A DNA stretch of 64,000 nucleotides from Clostridium manihotivorum (GTDB lineage: Bacteria > Bacillota > Clostridia > Clostridiales > Clostridiaceae), in the NCBI RefSeq assembly GCF_004015185.1, contig NZ_CP025746.1, forward strand, positions 558,001-622,000, read 5' to 3'. Below the pieces are notes generated by a model, which was not told the origin of the DNA, did not search any database, and saw only the letters and a list, made by a program, of their open reading frames with translations. This document shows, in pieces, positions 53,949 through 63,691 of this stretch. Position 1 is the first letter of the stretch. Every line of letters begins with the position of its first letter. A program made the translations under genes and the position numbers.

Positions 53949-54554
53949 ATGTACTATAGGAGAAGAAAATATAATTTTATAAGGACAATGTTTGTTGCTG
54001 TAATAGTAGTATTGATACTAGGAGTGGTATTGTCTATAGTTACAAGTTTAGCATATAAGTTTGGAAGTGAAGTTGGCAAGGTGGCTGATACTTACCAGGG
54101 GATACCTATATACAATAATGGACAAGATAGCTCTGTTGAGAATGGAATAAGTAAAAGCAAGGATGGTTACGTTTACGGTTATAAATGGCAGTGTGTAGAA
54201 TTTATAAATAGGTTTTATCACGACAAACTTGGAACAAGCATACCTGGTGGAGGAAACGCCAAGGATTATTTTGATTCAAGGATCAATAATGGGGAGTTGA
54301 ATAACACAAGAATGCTCCTTCAGTTTAAAAATGGTGAAGGTGATAAACCAAAAGTGAATGATATAATAGTTTTCAATATAGGACAGTATGGACACTTAGG
54401 TATAGTAAGTAAAGTTGGAGAAGATTATATAGAAATAGTACAGCAAAATGTCCACGGGAAACCAAGGGACAATCTTTATATAACCTATAAGGATGATAAG
54501 CCTATAATAGGAGCTGGTAGAGGGGTTTTAGGTTGGTTAAGAAAAGACAGCTAA
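53949..54554 (+). CDS. Membrane-anchored CHAP-domain amidase/peptidase
   Basis: 201 residues. One N-terminal membrane helix (~13-36), then a short spacer and a CHAP domain (~75-195): catalytic Cys in YKWQCVEFINRFY, His in GHLGIVSKV. CHAP enzymes cut peptidoglycan peptides or glutathionylspermidine; the membrane anchor and outside location favour cell-wall turnover. GAGAGG precedes the ATG. Followed by a strong terminator. Confidence 0.88.
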   Translation: MYYRRRKYNFIRTMFVAVIVVLILGVVLSIVTSLAYKFGSEVGKVADTYQGIPIYNNGQDSSVENGISKSKDGYVYGYKWQCVEFINRFYHDKLGTSIPGGGNAKDYFDSRINNGELNNTRMLLQFKNGEGDKPKVNDIIVFNIGQYGHLGIVSKVGEDYIEIVQQNVHGKPRDNLYITYKDDKPIIGAGRGVLGWLRKDS

Positions 54555-54562
54555 AACTTGCA

Positions 54563-54596
54563 AAAAAGCACTAATGAAAATACATTAGTGCTTTTT
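54563..54596 (+). terminator. Terminator of the CHAP gene
   Basis: AAAAAGCACTAATG / CATTAGTGCTTTTT perfect 14-bp arms. The stem is nearly the same as the hairpin at ~14684-14716 in the carB repeat element. Confidence 0.85.
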
Positions 54597-54649
54597 CAAT
54601 ATTACGATAGGGAGATAAAAATAATTAACTAATGAACAATAAAGGGGAA

Positions 54650-54874
54650 TTAAAGCCATTGGTTGTTTAGGTATCCGTCTATCAATTCTTGAATTTTAGG
54701 GGTACATCTTCTACCACCGCAACCGCCTGTGCGTGCGCCGGTAACTTTAGTAACTTCGTCAGGTGTACGAGCACCTTTTCTTATAGCGTCTTTTATCTTA
54801 GACCTGGGGATGGCCTTACATAAACAGACTTTTGTTAGCTTATCTAAAATTTCTTGATTTAAGTTATTTTCCAT
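54650..54874 (-). CDS. BFD-like [2Fe-2S]-binding protein
   Basis: 74 residues, the length of a single BFD domain. Cysteines are arranged CLC near residue 17 and CGGRRC near residue 52, with TGARTGGCGG before the last pair, as in bacterioferritin-associated ferredoxin. BFD proteins bind a [2Fe-2S] cluster and pass electrons, for instance in iron release or as a domain of larger oxidoreductases. No bacterioferritin gene is adjacent, so the partner is unknown. GGAGG precedes the ATG. Confidence 0.9.
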   Translation of the reverse strand: MENNLNQEILDKLTKVCLCKAIPRSKIKDAIRKGARTPDEVTKVTGARTGGCGGRRCTPKIQELIDGYLNNQWL

Positions 54875-55476
54875 ATCTAATCCTCCATACTTTTAGGATG
54901 ACTATTAAAGGGGATGGAAAATCTTATTAACTATATTAAACCACTTTGCTATTTGAAAGTCAATAGTAATTAGTAATAATTATTAAATAAAATCTTCTGT
55001 CCTCATATTATTCTCACTATAATTATATCCATAATTAATGAGTTTTAGATATATAGTATATGTAATATCTAAATATTTGGGATATAAGTTAATAAGAGAG
55101 TTAATAAATATATAATGCTTAACATCTCAAGTGGGATTTTTATAATCTATTGAATTATATTATGTGTAGTTTTTGCAGTAAGCTTTAACTAAGGATATTT
55201 CTTTCCAGTAGCTAGAATACTAAAAGAAAAAACTGAAAAATAAATTAGGATTTATAAAGATCATAGAAAAGATTACAAGACTCAATATAAATAATCTAAA
55301 TAGATACATCAACATGATAAGCACCTCTAAAATTTAATGATTACATTTATTATATTAAAACATATCAATTAATTTGTAAAGAGTTATTTAATATCATTTA
55401 TAATAATATCATATAATATTTAGTAAATGTTTTCATTTATTAAATATATTAATAAATATATAGAAATTAAGAGATG
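54875..55476. other. Gene-free AT-rich stretch before the ileS leader
   Basis: About 600 bases with no open frame of interest and no clear hairpin. Very AT-rich. I see nothing beyond it being upstream of the ileS promoter. Confidence 0.5.
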
Positions 55477-55505
55477 TTGACAATAACTTCAAGCTGATAT
55501 ATAAT
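55477..55505 (+). promoter_or_regulatory. Promoter of the ileS T-box leader
   Basis: TTGACA, exactly 17 bases, TATAAT: a consensus sigma-A promoter, transcript start near 55512. Confidence 0.85.
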
Positions 55506-55511
55506 TTTTAC

Positions 55512-55791
55512 ATTGAAAAGTTATGATTAGGGCAAGTATTTAAGTGTAATACTATAGAGAGCGATTGGTTGGTGCAAAATCGTGTATTTACTTGATGAAA
55601 ATCACCTAGGAGCTGGAGGCTGAAAGTGTTTTAACATTAATAAGCTTATCTCGTCATCCTGCGTTAAAGGATAGAGTATGTATGTACTCGAAATTGAACC
55701 GTAGATTTATGTTTATATATAAATCTAAATTACGGTGTCTTAAGGTGGTATAACGAATATAACTTCGTCCTATGGGATGAAGTTTTTTTAT
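55512..55791 (+). promoter_or_regulatory. T-box riboswitch, isoleucine type, upstream of ileS
   Basis: About 280 bases. The T-box is AAGGTGGTATAACG at 55742-55755, degenerate after GGUGGU compared with the usual GGUGGUACCGCG, but it keeps UGGU to pair with the tRNA ACCA end. The terminator is AACTTCGTCC / GGGATGAAGTT plus T7 (55761-55791). The specifier region GATGAAAATCACC presents AUC (Ile) at 55601-55603, agreeing with ileS. Confidence 0.92.
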
Positions 55792-55856
55792 TTTTTAAAC
55801 ATTTATTTTAAATTGTTTGATCTTTTACTTGAACATAAATGAAAGGGGAATAAATC

Positions 55857-58800
55857 ATGTACAAAAAACTAGATTCTTCAAAAAGCTTTGTTGAACTTGA
55901 AAGAGAAGTAACTAAACTCTGGAGAGATAAAGAAATCATCAAAAAGAGTTTTGAATCAAATCAAGAAGGTGAATACTTCACTTTCTATGATGGACCTCCA
56001 ACTGCCAATGGTAAGCCACACGTTGGACACATTATAACAAGAGTAATAAAAGATATAATACCTAGATACAAGGTAATGAAGGGGTATAAAGTTATAAGAA
56101 AAGCAGGATGGGATACTCACGGACTTCCTGTTGAGCTTGAAATAGAAAAGAAACTTGGAATATCAGGAAAGCAACAAATAGAAGAACATGGTGTAGAAGA
56201 GTTCGTAAAGCTTTGTAAGGATTCTGTATTCACATATGTAAGCATGTGGGAAGACATGTCCAATAAAATAGGTTACTGGGTTGATATGGAGAAGCCTTAT
56301 GTTACTTATCATAATTCTTACATAGAATCAGTATGGTGGGCATTAAAACAAATGTGGGATAAGGATCTACTATACAAGGGTCATAAGGTAATGCCTTACT
56401 GTCCAAGATGCGGAACATCTCTTTCATCCCACGAGGTTGCTCAAGGATATAAAGATGTTAAGGATAACACAGCTTTTGTAAAGTTTAAGGTAAAAGGTGA
56501 GGAAAACAAGTATATAATGGCTTGGACTACCACTCCTTGGACATTACCTTCCAACGTAGGTCTTGCGATCAATAAGGCTTATGATTACGTTGAAGTTAAG
56601 CAAAATGGTGAAGTTTATATACTTGCTAAAGAATTAGTAGGTAAAGTTCTTTCAGAGGACTATGAAATAATAAGAGAATTTAAGGGTCAGGAACTTCTTG
56701 GCTTAGAATATGAACAATTAATGCCTTTCCATAAACCAGAAGAAAAAGCATTCTTTGTTATACATGGAGACTTTGTAACACTTTCAGATGGTACAGGAAT
56801 AGTCCATATAGCACCTGCCTATGGTGAAGACGATAATATAGTAGCTAAGCAAAATGGATTGCCATTGATAAACTTAGTAGATGCAGAAGGTAAGTTTGTT
56901 GATGAAGTTACTCCTTTTGCAGGAATATTTGTTAAGAAGGCCGATGAAAAGATATTAAATTATCTTAAAGATCAAAACTCACTTTACAAAGCAGAGAAGC
57001 ATACTCACTCATACCCACACTGTTGGAGATGTGATACACCACTTCTTTACTATCCAAAGGCTAGCTGGTTTGTAAGAATGACATCTTTAAGAGATAAACT
57101 ATTAGAAAACAATAATAAGATAAACTGGTATCCAGACAACATAAGAACAGGAAGATTCGGTAAGTTCCTTGAAAATGTAATCGACTGGGGGATATCAAGA
57201 GATAGATATTGGGGGACACCACTTCCAATATGGGAATGTGAATGCGGACATAGAGAGCTTATAGGAAGTATAGCTGAGCTTAAAGAAAAAGGTATAAATG
57301 TTCCAGAAGATATAGAACTTCATAAACCATATATAGATGGTGTAAAGCTTAAATGTAGCTGTTGTGGAAAAGAGATGAAGAGAACTGCAGAGGTTATAGA
57401 CTGCTGGTTTGATTCAGGTTCAATGCCATTTGCTCAACATCACTACCCATTTGAAAACAAGGAATTATTTGAGGCTAACTTCCCAGCTCAATTTATATCA
57501 GAAGCTGTAGACCAAACAAGAGGATGGTTCTATACTTTACTTGCAATATCAACTGCTATATTTGATAATAATCCTTTTGAAAACTGTATAGTTTTGGGTC
57601 ACGTTCTTGATAAAAAGGGACTTAAGATGTCCAAATCAAAAGGTAACGTAGTTGCCCCTGATGATGTTTTAGACACAGTAGGAGCTGATGCAACAAGATG
57701 GCATTTCTATACATCAAGTGCACCATGGCTTCCAACTAGATTTTCAAAGGATGATGTTGAAGAGACTCAAAGAAAGTTCTTAAGCACACTTTGGAATGTA
57801 TATTCATTCTATGTTTTATATGCTGATTTAGATAAATTCGATGCTACTAAGTACAGTGAATTTAAGTCTGAAAATGTTATGGATAAATGGATATTATCAA
57901 AACTTAATACACTTATAAAGACAGTAGAAGAAAACTTGGAAGGATACAGAGTAACTCAAGCAGCTTTAGCTCTTGAAGATTTTGTTGATGAACTTTCAAA
58001 CTGGTATGTAAGAAGAAATAGAGCTAGATTCTGGACTACAGAATTAAATGATGACAAGATAGGAGCATATACTACTTTATATAAAGTGCTAGTTGCCCTA
58101 AGTAAGATATCAGCACCATTTGTACCATTTATGAGTGAAAATATATATCAAAGTCTTGTTTTAAGCTTAGATGAAAAAGCTGAGGAAAGTGTTCATCTAT
58201 GCAAGTGGCCAGTGGCTGACCTTAATGCTGTTGACAAAAAGCTAGAGGAAGAAATGGAACTTGCATATGCTATAGTTAAGCTTGGAAGAAGCGCTAGAAA
58301 TGGTGCAAATATAAAGAACAGACAGCCGTTATCAGAGATGCTGGTTTCAGTTAAGTCATTACCAGAATATTATGGTGATATAGTTAAAGACGAACTGAAT
58401 ATAAAACAAATAGTATTTGGTGCAGATTTATCTGAGCATGTTAACTTTGAGATCAAGCCAAACCTTCCAGTGTTAGGAAAGGCTTATGGTAAGATGATAC
58501 CTGGAATAAGAAAAGAAATAGCTGCTAAAAACCAAATGGAATTAGCGCAAAAGATACAAAATGGAGGTACTGAAACTATAAATGTGGATGGTACTGAAAT
58601 AGAATTAAACAATGAGAATCTTCTTGTAACTATGCAAGGCTTAGAAGGATTTGCTTTTGCTGGTGAAGGTGAAGTTGGTGTTGTTCTTGATACAACAATC
58701 ACTGATGAACTAAGAGAAGAAGGTCATGTAAGAGAAATCATATCAAAGATACAAAACATGAGAAAAGAAAGTGGTTTCGAAGTATCAGATAAGATAAATC

Positions 58801-58964
58801 TTTATGTAGCAAACAATGACTTGCTAACTGGTGTAGTTAATAAGTTTGCAGATACAATAAAGAGAGAAACTTTAACTGTAGATATATTATTCAACAGTGA
58901 AGTTGAATATACTGAATGTAATATTAATGGAGAAAAACTTGATGTAGCTGTAAAGAGAGTTTAG
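55857..58964 (+). CDS. ileS: Isoleucyl-tRNA synthetase, eukaryote-like (type 2)
   Basis: 1035 residues. Class I signature HVGH in [15 protein letters not shown], second signature KMSKS in [12 protein letters not shown], editing domain ~190-400 ([12 protein letters not shown]), zinc-type Cys clusters (CPRCG; CECG / CSCCG), and a long C-terminal extension. The sequence around HIGH and the domain order follow the type 2 IleRS found in eukaryotes and some bacteria, which is generally less sensitive to mupirocin than type 1. It charges tRNA-Ile and is controlled by the Ile T-box. Confidence 0.95.
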   Translation: MYKKLDSSKSFVELEREVTKLWRDKEIIKKSFESNQEGEYFTFYDGPPTANGKPHVGHIITRVIKDIIPRYKVMKGYKVIRKAGWDTHGLPVELEIEKKLGISGKQQIEEHGVEEFVKLCKDSVFTYVSMWEDMSNKIGYWVDMEKPYVTYHNSYIESVWWALKQMWDKDLLYKGHKVMPYCPRCGTSLSSHEVAQGYKDVKDNTAFVKFKVKGEENKYIMAWTTTPWTLPSNVGLAINKAYDYVEVKQNGEVYILAKELVGKVLSEDYEIIREFKGQELLGLEYEQLMPFHKPEEKAFFVIHGDFVTLSDGTGIVHIAPAYGEDDNIVAKQNGLPLINLVDAEGKFVDEVTPFAGIFVKKADEKILNYLKDQNSLYKAEKHTHSYPHCWRCDTPLLYYPKASWFVRMTSLRDKLLENNNKINWYPDNIRTGRFGKFLENVIDWGISRDRYWGTPLPIWECECGHRELIGSIAELKEKGINVPEDIELHKPYIDGVKLKCSCCGKEMKRTAEVIDCWFDSGSMPFAQHHYPFENKELFEANFPAQFISEAVDQTRGWFYTLLAISTAIFDNNPFENCIVLGHVLDKKGLKMSKSKGNVVAPDDVLDTVGADATRWHFYTSSAPWLPTRFSKDDVEETQRKFLSTLWNVYSFYVLYADLDKFDATKYSEFKSENVMDKWILSKLNTLIKTVEENLEGYRVTQAALALEDFVDELSNWYVRRNRARFWTTELNDDKIGAYTTLYKVLVALSKISAPFVPFMSENIYQSLVLSLDEKAEESVHLCKWPVADLNAVDKKLEEEMELAYAIVKLGRSARNGANIKNRQPLSEMLVSVKSLPEYYGDIVKDELNIKQIVFGADLSEHVNFEIKPNLPVLGKAYGKMIPGIRKEIAAKNQMELAQKIQNGGTETINVDGTEIELNNENLLVTMQGLEGFAFAGEGEVGVVLDTTITDELREEGHVREIISKIQNMRKESGFEVSDKINLYVANNDLLTGVVNKFADTIKRETLTVDILFNSEVEYTECNINGEKLDVAVKRV

Positions 58965-58969
58965 TATCT

Positions 58970-59003
58970 AAAAAGGACTGCCACAATAGTAGCAGTCCTT
59001 TTT
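58970..59003 (+). terminator. Terminator of ileS
   Basis: AAAAAGGACTGC / GCAGTCCTTTTT perfect 12-bp arms; lies between convergent genes and can act both ways. Confidence 0.88.
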
Positions 59004-59021
59004 ACCTTTTATGTATAAAAC

Positions 59022-59315
59022 TTATTTCCAACGAGCAAAGCCCTCATATAAGTGATAAATATCTGAAAATCCATTTTCTTCGAGAAAATTTGTAGCCATT
59101 GGACTTCTTCCTCCAGTTTGGCAATAAACCAAAACAGGTTTGTCTTCATAGTCTAGGATTTCTTCATATCTGAAGGGTAGCTTGTTAGCAGGGATAAGAA
59201 CGGCACCATCTATATGTCCTTCTTCAAATTCTTCATCAGTTCTAACATCTAATATAAGTATGCCATCATTGTCAGCTAGAAGTTTTTTTGCATCAGTTAT
59301 GTTTATTTGATTCAT
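59022..59315 (-). CDS. Single-domain rhodanese
   Basis: 97 residues, one rhodanese domain: LDVRTDEEFEEGHIDGAVLI (first half) and the active-site loop CQTGGRS with the catalytic Cys near 69. It should carry persulfide sulfur, for example from thiosulfate. No signal peptide, so cytoplasmic. GGAGG precedes the ATG. No sulfur-relay gene is adjacent. Confidence 0.92.
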   Translation of the reverse strand: MNQINITDAKKLLADNDGILILDVRTDEEFEEGHIDGAVLIPANKLPFRYEEILDYEDKPVLVYCQTGGRSPMATNFLEENGFSDIYHLYEGFARWK

Positions 59316-59726
59316 TAAAGTTCCTCCTTTTAGGTTATTAATCTATAGTACATTTTAATTTAAGTGATTAGATTTAACAATTAAAAATATTAAATATTTT
59401 TGCATGATGTTTTTTTGGTAAAACTAACGTTAAAGCTTTGATATAAAAAATATACTAAAGTTATTTGCGCTTTTATTCTTGTGCTTTATTAAGAATTGGA
59501 ATAATAAGACGAATATATACTTATTGGTAACACATAATTGCTTGGAGCATAGTGTATTGTTTAATTTTAGATTTTATATATGTACAGATTAATTGTTTTG
59601 TTAGAAAATGTATAGTATACTAAAAAGATATAATATTGAATCTAATAAAAATGGTCCATAATTTTAGTATATAAATAAATAAGTTGTGGATAAAAATGGA
59701 TAAAGTTACAAAATAAATGTTGTTAA
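59316..59726. other. Gene-free stretch upstream of the CcpA-like gene
   Basis: AT-rich and gene-free. Contains a 19-base near-palindrome AAAAATATTAAATATTTTT at 59383-59401. Nothing else recognised. Confidence 0.4.
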
Positions 59727-59776
59727 TTGAATTTATTTCTATTATTTCATATAATAGAATATAGAAAACGTTTAAA
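59727..59776 (+). promoter_or_regulatory. Promoter and cre-like operator of the CcpA-like gene
   Basis: TTGAAT (59727), 17 bases, TATAAT (59750-59755). AGAAAACGTTTAAA at 59763-59776 matches 12 of 14 positions of the cre consensus TGWAANCGNTNWCA and lies at the expected transcript start, so autorepression is likely. Confidence 0.6.
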
Positions 59777-59912
59777 GAAAGAGTAATTTATTATTTTTTA
59801 CATAAAATAAAAAATAAACTTAAGTAATGGAGCATATTTCCTTGTAATGCCATAATTTTGCCATTATAATATTTTTTATTGAAACAATTTCATAATAGGA
59901 GTTGATGGGATA

Positions 59913-60911
59913 ATGTCAGTTTCAATTAAAGACGTTGCAAAAGAAGCTGGAGTTTCAATTGCAACTGTATCTAGAGTATTAAACGACATCGATGTTGTTA
60001 ATGAAGAGACAAAGAAAAAGGTTTTGGATGCAATAAAAAAACTTGGATATAGACCTAATATTGTTGCTAGAAGTCTAAAAACACAAAGGACAAAAACTAT
60101 AGGGATTCTTATACCAGATATATCTAGCCAAATATACCCTGAAATAGTTAGAGGAGCAGAGGATGTTGCTAACATATATGATTACAATGTAATACTGTGT
60201 AACTCTGACTTGGATGTTGAAAAAGAAAAGGAATACCTAAAGGTTCTTAAAGAAAAGATGGTTGATGGTGTTCTTTATATGAGTAGTTCCCTAGATGATG
60301 AGATTGTAGATTTGGTAAACGAGCTTGATTTAAAAACTGTATTAGTAGAGAGTAAGGATAAAGAAGGTTTATTGCCTAGTGTTACTATAGACAATGCTAA
60401 GGCTACATATGATGCTACAAAATACTTATTGGACAAAGGTGCTAAGAAAATAGCCTTTATTGGTATAAAGAAAGATACTAATAATGCATGGAGCAATAGA
60501 TATATAGGTTATGAGAATGCGCTTAAAGATGCCAATATAGAAATAAATGAAGCACACCTATACTTTGATACTTTAAAAACTAAGACAGGACACGAAGGTG
60601 TACTTCATATTCTTGAAAGTAAGGATAGACCAGATGCAATAGTATGTGCTTCAGATGAAATCGCTATGGGAGCGGTAAATGCTTTAAGAGAAAATAACAT
60701 CAGTGTTCCAGAGGACATCAGTGTTATTGGATTTAATAATATTTACGCTGCGTCAGTATTTTATCCAAAGCTTACAACAATTTCTCAGCCTGTATATGAT
60801 ATGGGGTCTATAGCAATGAGAATGCTCATTAAGCTTATTAATCAAAAGACAATAGAAGAAGGTCACTATGTACTTGATCATCAGCTTATCGTAAGAGATA
60901 GCTGCAAATAA
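59913..60911 (+). CDS. ccpA: LacI-family regulator, probably catabolite control protein CcpA
   Basis: 332 residues. N-terminal LacI helix-turn-helix (SIKDVAKEAGVSIATVSRVL) with hinge helix NIVARSLKTQRT, then a periplasmic-binding-like domain (IGILIPDISSQIYPEIVRGA...). The helix and hinge match clostridial CcpA, and no sugar operon is adjacent, as expected of a global regulator. CcpA with HPr-Ser-P binds cre sites to repress secondary carbon use. AGGAG precedes the ATG. Another LacI member cannot be excluded. Confidence 0.8.
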   Translation: MSVSIKDVAKEAGVSIATVSRVLNDIDVVNEETKKKVLDAIKKLGYRPNIVARSLKTQRTKTIGILIPDISSQIYPEIVRGAEDVANIYDYNVILCNSDLDVEKEKEYLKVLKEKMVDGVLYMSSSLDDEIVDLVNELDLKTVLVESKDKEGLLPSVTIDNAKATYDATKYLLDKGAKKIAFIGIKKDTNNAWSNRYIGYENALKDANIEINEAHLYFDTLKTKTGHEGVLHILESKDRPDAIVCASDEIAMGAVNALRENNISVPEDISVIGFNNIYAASVFYPKLTTISQPVYDMGSIAMRMLIKLINQKTIEEGHYVLDHQLIVRDSCK

Positions 60912-60935
60912 AAGCATGCCAAACGGCATGCTTTT
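60910..60935 (+). terminator. Terminator of the CcpA-like gene
   Basis: AAAAGCATGCC / GGCATGCTTTT perfect arms around AAAC. It overlaps the last bases of the convergent gene, so both genes share it. Confidence 0.88.
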
Positions 60936-62160
60936 ATTTTACGTATTTTTCTTCACTTCCATCGGTTTTTATAGAGTAATAAATATATTGATTTCTATCT
61001 GTATTTACTTCAGGAAGAACAAAAATCCTATCATTTAATATGAATATTTTACCTGGCATTTGAAGTGGACCTGATACAGTGGATATTTTTTGAGTATTTA
61101 GATTATACTTCTGAAGCCTAAAAGTAAATTGTGTCCCCCCAACATTCAAATCAGAGGAGTTGGAGATAAAGTATAGTTCATCTTTATATATATTTATGGA
61201 GCCTTGAGAGCTATAATCAGTCTGTAATATAGTAGAGGTCTTTTTTGTATTTAAATCGAACCTCATTAATTCTTGTTTTGGAATCTCACCATCCTTTGCA
61301 ATAATTGGCATTTTGAAATAGTATATGCTGTTGTTATATATATTAACCTGAATAAAGGTATCTTCTAAAACAGATTGGAAGCCTGATCCATCAAGATTCA
61401 TTGAATAAAGTGTGTTTTTCCACTTCTCATCATTGCCGCTGCCTGAGGTTGAAATTGATGAAAAATAAATCTTATCATTGTTTACAAAAATAAAAGGAGA
61501 AAAGCTTAGCGATGAGTTTGGAGGAAGTTGTAAATTAGTCTTTATATCTGTTAAGGAATCACCATTAAGATTCATCTTCTTTATAGATAGATCTGCAGTG
61601 CTTATAAAATAAATCCAATCGTTATATATAAAATAGGCGCCACATTGACTTAAAAGTTTTTTTTCTTCATGAGGGGCTTGTATCTTTTCTTTATAGAGGT
61701 CTGGTTGTGCAAATGGTCTATAAATTATAGAATCATCTACTATATTCATATCGTAGATACCTTCAAAATCTAACTTTTTAAACATTGTTGTGCCATCTTC
61801 CATTGAGTATACTAACTTAGGGGTGTCTGACGCAAGTACATAAGGCGAGATAAATAAGTATGGTTTTGAATATCTTACATATCCACCATTAAGGTAATTG
61901 CTTAATGTATTTACATCATCTACTGTGTTATGTGAACCGCTAGAGTTCGTCTTAAGATCAGTGGATAGGGTTTCAGTTGTAGTTAAAGGTTTTGTTGTGC
62001 TAAGCGAAGACAATTCTTTAGGTTTTTCTTCTTTAGTTTTATTACTAGCCTCTGAGGAAGTCGAAGTCTTCTTTTGAGATTTGCTATATATATTAAATGC
62101 TAAGCTACAGCCTACTAAGACCACCATAAGCCCGGATATAATAAAGAAACGCTTTTTCAT
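60934..62160 (-). CDS. DUF5050-type exported protein
   Basis: 408 residues from the ATG at 62160, preceded by GGGAGG; an in-frame start at 62202 has none. Signal/anchor helix ~5-24 with VVLVGCSLAF, a possible but imperfect lipobox (Cys18). A Ser/Thr-rich linker (~30-70) leads to a beta-propeller-like repeat domain: units with FIYNDWIYFIS / IKKMNLNGDSL and NSIYYF / LMRFDLNTKK are typical of DUF5050. Probably anchored outside; function unknown. Confidence 0.8.
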   Translation of the reverse strand: MKKRFFIISGLMVVLVGCSLAFNIYSKSQKKTSTSSEASNKTKEEKPKELSSLSTTKPLTTTETLSTDLKTNSSGSHNTVDDVNTLSNYLNGGYVRYSKPYLFISPYVLASDTPKLVYSMEDGTTMFKKLDFEGIYDMNIVDDSIIYRPFAQPDLYKEKIQAPHEEKKLLSQCGAYFIYNDWIYFISTADLSIKKMNLNGDSLTDIKTNLQLPPNSSLSFSPFIFVNNDKIYFSSISTSGSGNDEKWKNTLYSMNLDGSGFQSVLEDTFIQVNIYNNSIYYFKMPIIAKDGEIPKQELMRFDLNTKKTSTILQTDYSSQGSINIYKDELYFISNSSDLNVGGTQFTFRLQKYNLNTQKISTVSGPLQMPGKIFILNDRIFVLPEVNTDRNQYIYYSIKTDGSEEKYVK

Positions 62161-62415
62161 ACAATACCTCCCATTAAAGTTATTATTACTTATTCTATCC
62201 ATTATATTTAATTCCTCTAATATATAAAAATTTATTATATAATATTAATATGTATTCATAATAATGTATTTTAAATTAAGGCTATTTTATATTTCAACAA
62301 TATTATCAAATATAGCCTGAATTAAATCTTGCTTAGTAATTTTATATAAAATTTATGCTTTACTATTTGAAAAGTAGAAGGCGTAGAAATTTTGCTGTAA
62401 TATTAGGAGATTAAA

Positions 62416-63102
62416 ATGGAGTATGAAATAGTAAGAACTAAAAGAAAGACAGTAGCAATTGAGGTTAAGGAAGATAAAATAATTGTAAAATGTCCATATA
62501 GATGTTCAAAAGATTACATAGATAGTGTTGTTAATAAAAATAAGTTGTGGATAGAGCAAACTCATAAAAAGATTATGGAGAGAAGTGAAAAACGCTTAAA
62601 GTATGTTGATGGACAAATAGTATATTATTTAGGAAGGCCCTATGAACTAGAATTTAACTATGGTTTAAAAAACTCTTTGCAATTTAAGCAAAATAAATTT
62701 GTTTTTACCATAGAGGCCAGTAAGAATGGCAAAAATCCACTTCTTGAGGAAATAGCTAAAGATATGCTTATGAATTGGTTTAGGAAGGAGGCAAAAGAAT
62801 ACTTGAATAAGAGAACCTTTGAATTGGCTGATAAGTTAGGGCTGTCTGTAAACAAGGTATACATAAAGAATGTTAAAACCATATGGGGGAGCTGTTCCTC
62901 AAAGAATAATATAAACTACAATATAAAGCTGATTTCCATGCCTGAGGGAATAATTGATTATGTAATAATTCATGAATTGTGTCATACCTTAGAGAGAAAT
63001 CATTCTGATAAATTCTGGGGGTTAGTTGAGAAAATAATCCCAGACTATAAAGAAAGAAGAAATTTCCTTAATACTAGTAGTAGTAAGTATTGTAATTGGT
63101 AG
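62416..63102 (+). CDS. YgjP-family zinc metallopeptidase (SprT-like)
   Basis: 228 residues, soluble. Zinc motif HELCH in YVIIHELCHTLERNHSDKFW, with the third ligand in HSDKFW; KTIWGSCSSKNNINYNIKLI is the family-specific segment ahead of it. N-terminal ~100 residues are the beta-rich part of PF01863. It should bind zinc; physiological substrates are unknown. TAGGAGAT precedes the ATG. Confidence 0.92.
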   Translation: MEYEIVRTKRKTVAIEVKEDKIIVKCPYRCSKDYIDSVVNKNKLWIEQTHKKIMERSEKRLKYVDGQIVYYLGRPYELEFNYGLKNSLQFKQNKFVFTIEASKNGKNPLLEEIAKDMLMNWFRKEAKEYLNKRTFELADKLGLSVNKVYIKNVKTIWGSCSSKNNINYNIKLISMPEGIIDYVIIHELCHTLERNHSDKFWGLVEKIIPDYKERRNFLNTSSSKYCNW

Positions 63103-63154
63103 TAAGATCCTTAAAATAATTTTACAATAAGAACGTTTACTAAAACAAATTGGT

Positions 63155-63187
63155 AAAAAATGTGGTTGCAGTTGCAACCATTTTTTA
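63155..63187 (+). terminator. Terminator of the YgjP gene
   Basis: AAAAAATGTGGTTGCA / TTGCAACCATTTTTT arms with a 1-base loop centre, then T-rich. Confidence 0.75.
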
Positions 63188-63238
63188 TTATACTAATTTT
63201 TGTCGTAAAAATTATCTTTATAATATGGGAGTCTTTTT

Positions 63239-63691
63239 ATGGATAATAATAATGAAATGCTCGGAGCTTATATATCTCAATTGTATAGGATTGGAAGTGC
63301 TTTTATCTCTAAGGAGCTTTCACAATTTAATATTGGATATGGCCAATTTAGATTTCTGATGGAATTATATAAGAATGGTAGTTTGTGTCAGGAGAAATTA
63401 GCAGAGATGCTATACATAGATAAGGGAACTACTGCAAGAGCAATTAAGAAGCTTGAAGAAGAAGGGTATGTATTAAGAGTTAGAGATGGAGCAGATAAGA
63501 GAATGTATAAAGTCTCTTTAACTGACAAGGCTAAGGAAATAGAAGCAGATATTAAGAAAGTCCTAAAGAATTGGAACGATAAACTAACTTCAGATTTAAG
63601 TGAGGAAGAAAAAAAAATTACCCTTGAGGTAATGGCAAAGATATCTAGAAACCAAAGAATATGCGCAGGGAGGGAAAAGGATAATGGATAG
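63239..63691 (+). CDS. MarR-family transcriptional regulator
   Basis: 150 residues. Winged helix-turn-helix at ~45-110 (LCQEKLAEMLYIDKGTTARA, then IKKLEEEGYVLRVRD), flanked by dimerisation helices. GGGAG precedes the ATG; a TATAAT stands at ~63220. It overlaps the MATE gene by 8 bases, a classic MarR/efflux pair, so it likely represses that transporter until a toxic ligand binds. Confidence 0.92.
   Translation: MDNNNEMLGAYISQLYRIGSAFISKELSQFNIGYGQFRFLMELYKNGSLCQEKLAEMLYIDKGTTARAIKKLEEEGYVLRVRDGADKRMYKVSLTDKAKEIEADIKKVLKNWNDKLTSDLSEEEKKITLEVMAKISRNQRICAGREKDNG

Noticed and set aside
63150..63359. 69-codon open frame overlapping the MarR start
   Set aside because: Begins inside the terminator hairpin and lacks a ribosome site; the MarR frame has GGGAG and a clear family match.
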